Positions 26,052 through 32,929 of a stretch of DNA of 35,095 nucleotides are shown here, in pieces. The position numbers and the translations under genes are program-made. Source of the stretch: an uncultured bacterium. GTDB taxonomy: Bacteria; Cyanobacteriota; Vampirovibrionia; Gastranaerophilales; Gastranaerophilaceae. The notes beneath the pieces are model-generated. The model was not told where the DNA came from. It did not search any database and saw nothing but the letters and a program-made list of their open reading frames with translations. Every line of letters begins with the position of its first letter. Within the stretch, counting starts at the first letter, position 1. Where the stretch lies: positions 1 through 35,095 of the forward strand of contig CADBXV010000016.1 in the NCBI GenBank assembly GCA_902798645.1, in the 5' to 3' direction.

Positions 26052-26720
26052 CTATCGTCCGATTGCCTCTAAAAATCGGCGGTTAATTTTGTCTAACCCT
26101 GTTTCATTAGCAACAAGAAGTTTCTTTTCACCTAAAATCGGATTTAATTTTGTTTTTACCATATCCAATTTTTCAGGATGCGCATACACAAACATCATTG
26201 AGATTTCAGGAACATACTCTTGAACTTTTTTGACATTTTCAGGAAGTGTATCCCAATTGATTTGCTTTTCTATTGCACCTTCGTTTTCTAAGTCACCTAC
26301 AACTACAACAGCAGGAACGAATCCTTCTTTTTTCATTGTTAAACAATGGTCAAATGCTTTCTTTAACGCTTCACCATAAGCAGTTCCATAATCTTTGGAA
26401 TTGTATTGTGTAAACGCTTCTACTGCCTTTGTAATTCCTTTGGAATTTGAAGGCGAACCTTCGTAAATTAAATATGAGCTTTCTGAAACCTTCAAAATCT
26501 TAATCTCATCTTCCGGATCCAATATTGAACAAAGTGATTTAATATACTTAATCTGTTCGGGTAAATTCTTTTGATTAGATGCAGATGAATCAACTGCAAA
26601 AATAATTGCAGCCTTATGGAATTCATCAACTTTTATATTCTGTAAACCTGAATACAAAAGTTTTCCTATAACAGCTAAAAATAAAATTAAAATTCCAAGT
26701 ATAATTAATCGTTTGTTCAT
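26052..26720 (-). CDS. Membrane-anchored von Willebrand factor A-like protein
   Basis: 222 residues: one N-terminal membrane helix (about 5-26), then a VWA-type domain. The metal-binding MIDAS residues are present: DSSAS (Asp44, Ser46, Ser48), a threonine in DYGTAYGEALKKAF (Thr113) and an aspartate in VVVGDLENEG (Asp143). VWA domains bind protein partners through a metal ion. With its topology it would project its binding face outside the cytoplasmic membrane. It lies within the TonB-like/FHA-like cluster. Confidence 0.82.
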   Translation of the reverse strand: MNKRLIILGILILFLAVIGKLLYSGLQNIKVDEFHKAAIIFAVDSSASNQKNLPEQIKYIKSLCSILDPEDEIKILKVSESSYLIYEGSPSNSKGITKAVEAFTQYNSKDYGTAYGEALKKAFDHCLTMKKEGFVPAVVVVGDLENEGAIEKQINWDTLPENVKKVQEYVPEISMMFVYAHPEKLDMVKTKLNPILGEKKLLVANETGLDKINRRFLEAIGR

Positions 26721-26738
26721 GTTGTTTTCCTTTTATCT

Positions 26739-26829
26739 TTGTCGGGTTTTACCCAACCTACTTTCTTTTATATAATGGTAGACTAAAGTCTACCCTACTC
26801 TACTTTTGGTGCAAATAATTGCACCCTGC
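26739..26829 (-). repeat. Three tandem REP-like hairpins
   Basis: All are in minus orientation: GTAG-GTTGGG type (26761-26739), GTAG-GGTAGACT/AGTCTACC (26798-26777), and GCAG-GGTGCAA/TTGCACC (26829-26808). They show three different stems behind the same foot. Confidence 0.75.
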
Positions 26830-26832
26830 AGT

Positions 26833-27639
26833 TTATTGTCCGACCGTTACACTAAGCGGTTGAGTTAAAGTTATATCAATTTCCGTAAAAGACGGAATCT
26901 CTGCATCAACCCCCCTTTCTGCAGTTGAATATATAGCAGAAGAACCTGCGCCCACACCGGCACCTATTGCAACATTTCTGCCTATATGATCACCGCCGGA
27001 TAACGCTCCGACAAGAAGCCCTACTAAAGCTCCTGCAATTGCTGCACTGGCAGCGCTTTTTAAACTTTCACCGACTTTACCTTCGTTTGTAACCGTAAAA
27101 TCTATTGTTTCAGCAGATATATTATATGCCTTGTTATCCGGTGTAACTAATTGAGTAAAGTTAATTACCACTCTGCCATTTCTTGAGCCATAGGTAGCGT
27201 GCCTTGCTGTTGTCAGAGTTCCATACACAAGGCTTCCTTGCGGTGCTACTTCCATTCCGTTGTATGTAAGTCCGTTTGTCAAAACAGCTACAACTTGGTC
27301 ACCTTTTTGTGCAGAGGCTGTGTTAATTCCATTTTGTAAATATGCTTGTATTTTTGTTCCTGCATTAAGTTGTGCCACATAACCTTTATACACTGCAGGC
27401 TGAGTATATTGTTTCTCATTACTTTTTGGAGGCTCAAAAGCATTTGACTGCGGCTCTTCAAAATTATATGTTTTTAAAGTTTGAGTTGTTGAAGTCACCT
27501 CTTTTGACAAATTATCGTATATATCAATTAAACTCTGATTAAATGATTGCTCGCAAATAATTCCACGTTTTTTTATCTCTTTGAGAATTGACTTGTTTAC
27601 TTTCAAGTTATCCTCAGGTGATTGATAATAATAAAACAT
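26833..27639 (-). CDS. C-terminal part of a split exported protein, TrbI/VirB10-like
   Basis: The open frame extends back to 27756, but the first plausible ATG is at 27639 (269 residues). The C-terminal 170 residues have a TrbI/VirB10-like pattern: LNAGTKIQAYLQNGINT, KGDQVVAVLTNGLTYNGMEVAPQGSLVYG, then a Gly/Ala-rich segment (AASAAIAGALVGLLVGALSGG) and LTQPLSV at the end. Such domains normally act outside the cytoplasm, yet this frame has no signal peptide. The frame just upstream (27644-27856) supplies a signal peptide and stops 5 bp before this ATG. A one-base insertion near 27660-27675 (the AAAAGGGAAA run) would explain the split. It is probably one gene, 26833-27856, broken by mutation or sequencing error. 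Confidence 0.7.
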   Translation of the reverse strand: MFYYYQSPEDNLKVNKSILKEIKKRGIICEQSFNQSLIDIYDNLSKEVTSTTQTLKTYNFEEPQSNAFEPPKSNEKQYTQPAVYKGYVAQLNAGTKIQAYLQNGINTASAQKGDQVVAVLTNGLTYNGMEVAPQGSLVYGTLTTARHATYGSRNGRVVINFTQLVTPDNKAYNISAETIDFTVTNEGKVGESLKSAASAAIAGALVGLLVGALSGGDHIGRNVAIGAGVGAGSSAIYSTAERGVDAEIPSFTEIDITLTQPLSVTVGQ

Positions 27640-27643
27640 ATTA

Positions 27644-27856
27644 TCACCGCTCTGATTTAAAATTTCCCTTTTGAGATATACCGTAATAAGGATTTTTCTT
27701 AACCAAACTAAAATTTTGAGATGTATAAGCATTTTCAACAACCGGTTCCATATCATTTGTCTTTATGCTTTTTAAATAGTACAAAGCACTGACTGCCCAG
27801 CAGTTAGATGATGTTGCAAATATTAATGTTAAAAATGCCGCAAATATTTTTTTCAC
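27644..27856 (-). CDS. N-terminal signal-peptide part of the split exported protein
   Basis: 70 residues from a GTG that overlaps the upstream TAG stop by one base. It starts with a clear Sec signal peptide (KKIFAAFLTLIFATSSNCWA, cleavage near residue 21), followed by a short mature part that ends at TGA in KGNFKSER. The next frame carries on with an exported-type domain lacking a signal. Moving one base forward in the AAAAGGGAAA run joins SQK to EILNQSGDNMF and restores a single protein of about 330 residues. If it is a genuine separate gene it would encode a tiny secreted peptide of unknown role. Confidence 0.6.
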   Translation of the reverse strand: MKKIFAAFLTLIFATSSNCWAVSALYYLKSIKTNDMEPVVENAYTSQNFSLVKKNPYYGISQKGNFKSER

Positions 27857-28119
27857 TATTTTTGATCCTTTATAACCGTTTCAGTAACCTGTTTTGTTGT
27901 AGTCATAGAGCCGTCTTTGTTAATTTTTAATAAATATTCAATAGTATTTACCGAGAACGGTTCATGCATATCAGGCTGTGTAAAGCATATCCATATAGTA
28001 ACAGATACAACTACAGCCAATACCAAAAACAATACCATCTTTAATCCGAATTTTATAACCTTTATAAGAATTATAGCTGCTATAATTGCAACAATTATTC
28101 CAATCAAACCTAATTCCAT
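27856..28119 (-). CDS. Small two-helix membrane protein
   Basis: 87 residues: two hydrophobic helices (about 4-20 and 27-45), then ICFTQPDMH and a polar tail rich in Thr, Lys and Val (SMTTTKQVTETVIKDQK). The CxTxPDxH motif just after the membrane helix also occurs in the TonB-like protein at 23380-24192 (CVTKPDLH), hinting at a shared feature. It heads the minus-strand envelope cluster and is translationally coupled to the split exported gene. No family is recognised. Confidence 0.7.
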   Translation of the reverse strand: MELGLIGIIVAIIAAIILIKVIKFGLKMVLFLVLAVVVSVTIWICFTQPDMHEPFSVNTIEYLLKINKDGSMTTTKQVTETVIKDQK

Positions 28120-28208
28120 ATCTTGCCTTTCAATAATATAATCCTAACTAAATTATATAATTAAAACGTAAAAATGGAAAAAAATGTTCAAATTTTTAAC
28201 AATAGGAG

Positions 28209-28316
28209 GGGGTAAATATAATTTATGTTTTTGCGTAAAAGACCACGCTCAACCGTCATTAAGGGGTAAATATAATCTACGTTTTTTCGTAAAAGAACAC
28301 GCCTAACCGTCATTAA
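28209..28316. repeat. Two tandem copies of a 54-bp unit
   Basis: 28209-28262 and 28263-28316 each start GGGGTAAATATAAT and end AACCGTCATTAA, with a CGTAAAAGA...CACGC centre; they differ at a handful of positions. A third partial start (GGGGGAAATAT) follows at 28319. They lie upstream of the envelope cluster. Confidence 0.85.
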
Positions 28317-28380
28317 GAGGGGGAAATATCCATTTTATCCCCCCGAAGAATCGCCATAACTGATTGCAAAGAAACCGTTT

Positions 28381-28403
28381 TTGTCGGGTAAAACCTAACC
28401 TGC
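28381..28403 (-). repeat. REP-like hairpin with GCAG foot
   Basis: TTGTCGGGT...ACCTAACCTGC matches the TTGGG/TCAGG series with a GCAG instead of GTAG foot. Confidence 0.6.
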
Positions 28404-28420
28404 AAATCAGTACGATAAAC

Positions 28421-28521
28421 CCTCTCAAGATGGAGAGGGTAGAATTTCAACATGAGAGCTTTGCTCGAATGTTAGAAATTCGGGTGAGGTTAAATCTTAA
28501 TAATAAACATATCAAAAGGTG
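28421..28521. repeat. Long palindromic dispersed repeat, copy 2
   Basis: Diverged copy of 1291-1392: CCTCTC/GGAGAGG, then GAATTTC...GAGAGC-TTT-GCTC...GAAATTC, then the same trailing segment ending AGGTGG. The left arm has lost bases, so the hairpin is less perfect than copy 1. Confidence 0.8.
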
Positions 28522-28629
28522 GGCACGCTTACGCTTTGCCCACCCTACGCAACTATATTAGCAGTAGCGTGCGTTTTAACGCACGAACATATGACATTTT
28601 AATATTCCGTGCATTAAAATGCACGCTAC
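28518..28629. repeat. REP-like hairpin followed by a BIME-like pair
   Basis: A GGTGGGC...GCCCACC hairpin with GTAG foot (28547-28518, minus) is followed by a 66-bp composite (28564-28629): GTAG-CGTGCG...CGCACG (plus) and, inverted, CGTGCAT...ATGCACG-CTAC. The composite recurs at 34478-34542. The whole gap 28120-28632 is built from repeats; no gene is seen in it. Confidence 0.8.
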
Positions 28630-28632
28630 AAA

Positions 28633-31077
28633 CTACGGTTCTTTTTCAATATCAATATCTACAACATTATTTACCTCTTGAACAATGTTAGTTTCATACG
28701 TGCCTTCATCTACCCCATCTACCACATGGCAATTTTTCAATCCCAATGCTGCAAAACCGCCGGCTATACCCACTGATCCGGTTATTTTAGCTGCGTATTT
28801 TGCTCCGTTTTTTGCTACTTTTTTCCATGGTACATTTTTTAAAGTCTCAACAGCATTATTTTTTGCATTTTGCGCTCTATCAATCATGGACGGTGTTTCT
28901 TTGAATCCCAAACTTTCCGGAGTAATTTTCTTTGAAGTCGCTGTATATAAACCGTTTTCTACTGTGAACTTGTCAAAGATTGGGGTTCCATCTAACAGAG
29001 TGATTGTCCTTGGATCTACATCAGCATTATCAAGCACAATATGTCCGCCTTTTGATAAATTTGCGTAAGCATGCTTATCGCCGATTTTTACACCAACTAC
29101 CGCAGGCGGTTCTTCATTTTTACCAAATCGCACTCTGTAATTCTCTGTTTCAATACCATATTCAGCAATTACATTTCCGTTTGCATCTAAAATTTGTTTT
29201 GTATCTATAAAGAATGATTGTGTTATATGTTTGCCATTACGTCCGTAATAACTATAGGGTTTATATACTTTTCCATCTGTACCAATAACTGTTGAACGAC
29301 TGTCATTATCAAACAGATGTTTATCTCGGACTACAGTTCCATTATTTCTTTGACGATAATTACTGTAACTTAGATGATGTTCTATATACCTTGAATTATA
29401 ACCATTTGACGAATTATCAACTAAAGAACCATTCCCGTCATATTCAAAATGTTGAGAACCGTGTTTGCTACTAAAGTTATAACTTTCTGGTTTCCCATTT
29501 GCTTTGCGATAATAAGCAGTGAAAGTCGGTGTCGGTCCTTCTTCATCAAAAATAACTCTTTTATATGCAGAACCGCTTTCAATATTTTTTGTTAACTTAT
29601 ATGTTGCAGTTCTGCCGTCTTTTAATGCAACTTTTTTGGTAAAAATTATTTGATCATATTTACTAGGTAGCCCTGTGTCTACAACTATTATAGAGCCCCA
29701 TTCCTTTTGACTATCCCACTTACCTTCTTTAATATCCGGCATTGCTTCTATTTCTGCAATAACATCATCAAATGATTGTTTAAGGTTTTTATCTTTATAT
29801 TGACCTTTTATACCTTCTGTTTTGATTCGTTTTACATCTGCACTTCTATCGATTTTGGATGAAAGTGTTTCTACCGCAGGATCTTTTGCAGTTTCAGCTT
29901 TTGCTTTAGCACTTGCTCTGCCTTTTGCACCAGCTCTTAGACCTCCAGCTGCCATAATACCGCCCATCACAGCTTGACCTGTACCTTGAGATACTAATTC
30001 GCCATTATTGGTTGCTATACCTTCTGCAATATTCACAGCACCACTTGCAGCATCTACGCCACCTACTGTTACAAATCCAGCTTCAAGCGCTTTTCCTACT
30101 TTTGGTAATGCTGATGCAATTTTTCCGATTGCACCAAAAATACCTGCCATTTCAAGTCCTTGAGCTCCAACTAAATCTTTAGCAATGTCTTTTACACCTT
30201 TTACCATTCTTACTCTAATTTCTGCTGAATCCATTGCTTTTTCATCATACAATTGATGTATAACTAAATCTGTCAAAACATCAGTTGGCAATGGTGTTTT
30301 ACACATTTTTTTAACAAGGTTTGTTAAACCGCTGTCGTCACACAATTCACCAATGAATTTCTTTAAATCTGTTATACCTACTGTTTTATCTATTTTTTCA
30401 TTATGAATTGAGAAAAACTTTCCCAGTGACTCTGTCCAGGCAGAAAAATCATTTTTATCCAATGCATTCCACATATTATTCGCTAAATATTTCTTTTTAT
30501 CTGCAAAAGAAAGATTGTTAAATTCTTGTTCTGATATTTCATCCATTAATTCTCTATAATTTTTATCTGTTTCTGGAAGTTTTTTTATTCTTTGTTCAAC
30601 TAATTGTTGATTAACAGATTTCATTTTCTGGGTTTCTTTTTCTGCAACAGTCATATTACCAAGCATATCGGATTTATAAAGTTTGCCATCCATAAATTGG
30701 AATTTATCACCTAATCCCATTTTTTCTTGTTTTCTAAAATATTTTTCATCTAAAACTTTATTATCTGCACTTCTATATTGAAAATATTGGTTTCCTGCTA
30801 CATCTACAAATGTCTGCACTTTTCTTCCCGATTTCAATACTGATGTTCCAACCTCTGCAACCATTACTTTTTCACCTGTCGGAAGGGTAAATTCTTTATC
30901 ATATTTATACTGTCTGTCAAACCCATCGCCAAATTTTCCCTGTGCGTTCCCAATAAGGCTTGCTCGCAACTTTTCACTACACAACTTCATCAGTTGTTCT
31001 TCGCTCATCCCCGCAAGTTGTGAAGCCGATATTCCTTGTTTAATTAAAGCTTGCTGCATTTGTTGCACTGTAGCCAT
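28633..31077 (-). CDS. 814-residue modular protein of unknown function
   Basis: A strong AAGGAG site precedes the ATG. Residues 1-50 are helical (QQALIKQGISASQLAGMSEE). Residues about 50-130 look beta-rich (DGFDRQYKYDKEFTLPTGEK, then SADNKVLDEKYFRKQEK). A Gly/Ala-rich hydrophobic helical region lies at about 295-395 (GIFGAIGKIASALPKVGKAL, then GTGQAVMGGIMAAGGLRAG), similar in style to central regions of polymorphic toxins. Then comes a Tyr/Asn/Gly-rich segment (about 470-640) with wrap-like FEYDGNGSLVDNSS and FDNDSRSTVIGTDGKVYKPYS units, and a possible C-terminal membrane helix (ITGSVGIAGGFAALGL, about 765-780). No signal peptide is present. A surface or effector protein is possible; function is unknown. 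Confidence 0.8.
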   Translation of the reverse strand: MATVQQMQQALIKQGISASQLAGMSEEQLMKLCSEKLRASLIGNAQGKFGDGFDRQYKYDKEFTLPTGEKVMVAEVGTSVLKSGRKVQTFVDVAGNQYFQYRSADNKVLDEKYFRKQEKMGLGDKFQFMDGKLYKSDMLGNMTVAEKETQKMKSVNQQLVEQRIKKLPETDKNYRELMDEISEQEFNNLSFADKKKYLANNMWNALDKNDFSAWTESLGKFFSIHNEKIDKTVGITDLKKFIGELCDDSGLTNLVKKMCKTPLPTDVLTDLVIHQLYDEKAMDSAEIRVRMVKGVKDIAKDLVGAQGLEMAGIFGAIGKIASALPKVGKALEAGFVTVGGVDAASGAVNIAEGIATNNGELVSQGTGQAVMGGIMAAGGLRAGAKGRASAKAKAETAKDPAVETLSSKIDRSADVKRIKTEGIKGQYKDKNLKQSFDDVIAEIEAMPDIKEGKWDSQKEWGSIIVVDTGLPSKYDQIIFTKKVALKDGRTATYKLTKNIESGSAYKRVIFDEEGPTPTFTAYYRKANGKPESYNFSSKHGSQHFEYDGNGSLVDNSSNGYNSRYIEHHLSYSNYRQRNNGTVVRDKHLFDNDSRSTVIGTDGKVYKPYSYYGRNGKHITQSFFIDTKQILDANGNVIAEYGIETENYRVRFGKNEEPPAVVGVKIGDKHAYANLSKGGHIVLDNADVDPRTITLLDGTPIFDKFTVENGLYTATSKKITPESLGFKETPSMIDRAQNAKNNAVETLKNVPWKKVAKNGAKYAAKITGSVGIAGGFAALGLKNCHVVDGVDEGTYETNIVQEVNNVVDIDIEKEP

Positions 31078-31166
31078 AAAATAACTCCTTATCTATTTAA
31101 TTTAATTCCATCTGGATAAGTTATCGGCACAGTTTTTAAAAACTTTAATTCAAAAGGGCAAAATTT

Positions 31167-31194
31167 TTCTATTCTATTCTATTCTATTCTATTC
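31167..31194. repeat. Pentanucleotide repeat (TTCTA)5TTC
   Basis: Five perfect 5-bp units, reading (TAGAA)n on the minus strand, lie just downstream of the -10 box of the 814-residue gene and about 90 bp before its ATG. The tract is uninterrupted. Confidence 0.92.
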
Positions 31195-31197
31195 GGG

Positions 31198-31226
31198 ATT
31201 ATGACAGGTTTTCAGCCCTTTGTAAA
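31198..31226 (-). promoter_or_regulatory. Putative promoter of the 814-residue gene
   Basis: Minus-strand TTTACA (31226-31221) and CATAAT (31203-31198) are separated by 17 bp. The predicted transcript start falls at the edge of the pentanucleotide repeat. Confidence 0.55.
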
Positions 31227-31272
31227 GATTTTTACTTTTTGTTACAATATTAAGTTTTGTTACAAAGGCAAT

Positions 31273-31304
31273 AAAAATACGCTCGATTTCTCGAGCGTAT
31301 TTTT
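31273..31304 (-). terminator. Terminator of the rpsL-rpsG operon
   Basis: A perfect 14-bp stem (AAAAATACGCTCGA, 31273-31286, with its complement 31291-31304) and a 4-nt loop ends 27 bp after the rpsG stop. The stem ends in a run of T on either strand. Confidence 0.88.
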
Positions 31305-31330
31305 GTATTTTTAGATTATTTACCCCTACC

Positions 31331-31801
31331 CTAGTATTTGTAGTGAGCAAATGCTTTATTAGCTTCAGCCATCTTGTGGGTGTCTTCACGTTTTTTGCAA
31401 GCTTGTCCGCTTCCGTTTGAAGCATCTATCATTTCGTTTGTTAATTTTTCTACAAATGATTTACCGCTTCTATTTTTAGCTGCTGCAATAATCCAAGATG
31501 AAGCAAGTGCAAAACCTCTGTCAGGTTTAACATCTATTGGTACTTGATAAGTTGAACCACCAATACGTCTTGCTTTAACTTCCAACAATGGAGTTGCATT
31601 TGTAACTGCTTTTTGGAATATTTCCAAGCCTTTTTCATTTGTTCTTTCTTCAATCTTTGCGATTGTAGCATAGAATATTTTTTCAGCTAAAGACTTTTTA
31701 CCGCGTCTCATTACACGGTTAATAAATTTAGATACATCTACGCTGTTATAAATAGGGTCAGCTGTAGGAATTCTTCTTTCAGGTTTTGATCTTCTTGACA
31801 T
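31331..31801 (-). CDS. rpsG: 30S ribosomal protein S7
   Basis: 156 residues, the normal length. S7 nucleates assembly of the 30S head and contacts tRNA in the E site. Typical segments: [20 protein letters not shown] at the start, FINRVMRRGKKSLAEKIFY near 26-44, VKARRIGGSTYQVPIDVKP near 76-94 and KREDTHKMAEANKAFAHYKY at the end. Its ATG overlaps the rpsL stop by one base (TAATG). A strong terminator follows; the usual next gene, fusA, is not here. Confidence 0.97.
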   Translation of the reverse strand: MSRRSKPERRIPTADPIYNSVDVSKFINRVMRRGKKSLAEKIFYATIAKIEERTNEKGLEIFQKAVTNATPLLEVKARRIGGSTYQVPIDVKPDRGFALASSWIIAAAKNRSGKSFVEKLTNEMIDASNGSGQACKKREDTHKMAEANKAFAHYKY

Positions 31802-32184
31802 TATTTCTTACCTCCCTTAGCTCTCTTAGCACCATATTTAGAACGGCTTTGTGTTCTGTTTGCAACACCTGCAGTATCTAAAGTACCACGAACAATGTGA
31901 TATCTAACACCAGGAAGGTCTTTAACCCTTCCGCCTCTTATTAGAACAACACTGTGTTCTTGAAGATTGTGTCCGATACCAGGGATATATGAAGTAACTT
32001 CAAATCCGTTAGTAAGTCTTACTCTGGCAACCTTTCTCAAAGCTGAGTTTGGTTTTTTAGGGGTTGTTGTGTAAACCCTTGTACATACGCCGCGTCTTTG
32101 TGGACAATCCATAAGAGCCGGCGATTTGGTTTTGTCATGCAGCTTCTTACGTTCTTGACGAACCAGCTGATTCATTGTAGGCAT
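31801..32184 (-). CDS. rpsL: 30S ribosomal protein S12
   Basis: 127 residues, close to the usual 123-137. S12 sits at the decoding centre. [14 protein letters not shown], the [19 protein letters not shown] loop and [20 protein letters not shown] are well conserved. The lysines whose change gives streptomycin resistance (in TPKKPNSA and GRVKDLPG) are the wild-type residues. AAGGAG precedes the start. The unit has a long leader from a strong promoter about 220 bp upstream. Confidence 0.97.
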   Translation of the reverse strand: MPTMNQLVRQERKKLHDKTKSPALMDCPQRRGVCTRVYTTTPKKPNSALRKVARVRLTNGFEVTSYIPGIGHNLQEHSVVLIRGGRVKDLPGVRYHIVRGTLDTAGVANRTQSRSKYGAKRAKGGKK

Positions 32185-32224
32185 AGTTAATCTCCTTATA
32201 TTAGCCTTTGTAATACTACTGTTT

Positions 32225-32330
32225 AAGTGACGAAGTGATTAAGTGATTGAGTAGATAAGTAATTCAGGGCAGTACCTATTCTTATTTTCTCATTTGCTTA
32301 CTTATATTTCTTTTTCACTTAAACTTACTC
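32225..32330. repeat. Inverted pair of octanucleotide-period arrays in the rpsL leader
   Basis: Five units of AAGTGAyk type (32225-32264) and six looser TTCTyAyT-type units (32279-32330) are separated by 14 bp and lie in opposite orientation. Both would be transcribed in the rpsL 5' leader. The GCCG...CGGC stem at 32378-32392 and GGGGTAAAT (minus) at 32350-32358 also lie in this leader; the rest of 32185-32576 shows only promoters. Confidence 0.7.
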
Positions 32331-32407
32331 GAAGGTATTTGCTTAAAGCATTTACCCCACCCCTGAGCCGTCAAATCCGGCAAGAAAATTTCGACTAGGG
32401 TAACTTA

Positions 32408-32436
32408 ATACTAAAATGAACATGCCACTTTGTCAA
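32408..32436 (-). promoter_or_regulatory. Promoter of the rpsL-rpsG operon
   Basis: Minus-strand TTGACA (32436-32431, exact consensus) and TAGTAT (32413-32408) with a 17-bp spacer. Transcription would start near 32401, giving a leader of roughly 215 nt. Confidence 0.7.
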
Positions 32437-32576
32437 TAAAATTAGCTTATTTTAATAAATAATTATTAAATTTAGTTAAGAAAAAAAATATAGCCGTTCG
32501 CCCGATAGACAATTGGTTAATACTGTAGAAAATTAATAATATAAGCTTAAAAATACTAAAATAGGAGATGATTAAT

Positions 32577-32771
32577 ATGTTTACAAAAAGAGAAAAGGAT
32601 GTTCTTGATTTAGTTGTTCAAGGGTACAATAACAGAGAAATCTCTGAAAAATTAATGATAACTAACCATACAACAAAAGCACACATAGCCTCTATTTATC
32701 GAAAACTGAAAGTATCAAACAGAGTTCAAGCAACTGTAAAATACCTTAAATTAGCTTCGTTAACTGAATAA
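32577..32771 (+). CDS. Stand-alone LuxR/GerE-type DNA-binding protein
   Basis: 64 residues from the ATG at 32577, preceded by TAGGAG at 8 nt; an ATG three codons earlier (32568) overlaps that ribosome site. The whole protein is one LuxR-type helix-turn-helix: FTKREKDVLDLVVQGYNNREI, then ISEKLMITNHTTKAHIASIY with the recognition helix, then RKLKVSNRVQATVKYL. There is no receiver or ligand-binding domain, so it resembles GerE-like small regulators. It is transcribed away from rpsL and could regulate either direction; the targets are unknown. Confidence 0.88.
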   Translation: MFTKREKDVLDLVVQGYNNREISEKLMITNHTTKAHIASIYRKLKVSNRVQATVKYLKLASLTE

Positions 32772-32929
32772 AAGGCTTAACGATATGTAAACTTTTTATT
32801 AGGTTGTATACCATTATAATAGCTTATTATTAATATCGTATTTGTCAAAATATGTTTATATAAATTTTAAATTTTTATATCCTTGCAGGCAATATAACTT
32901 TTGATAAATATAATTATTATAAAGTTACT

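Noticed and set aside
27644-27760. Programmed -1 frameshift at AAATTTT in the split exported gene
   Set aside because: Joining the frames needs +1, so a -1 slip would lead into the wrong frame.
28209-28316. Tandem units considered as a CRISPR array
   Set aside because: Only two adjacent 54-bp copies with no distinct spacers and no cas genes.
28364-28561. Open frame of 65 codons on the plus strand
   Set aside because: It covers a REP-like hairpin, the second long palindromic repeat and another hairpin; no coding signal beyond repeat sequence.
32500-32535. tRNA-like stretch (GCCGTTCGCCCGATAGACAA...TGGTTAA)
   Set aside because: It does not close into a cloverleaf; no acceptor stem or T-arm is found.
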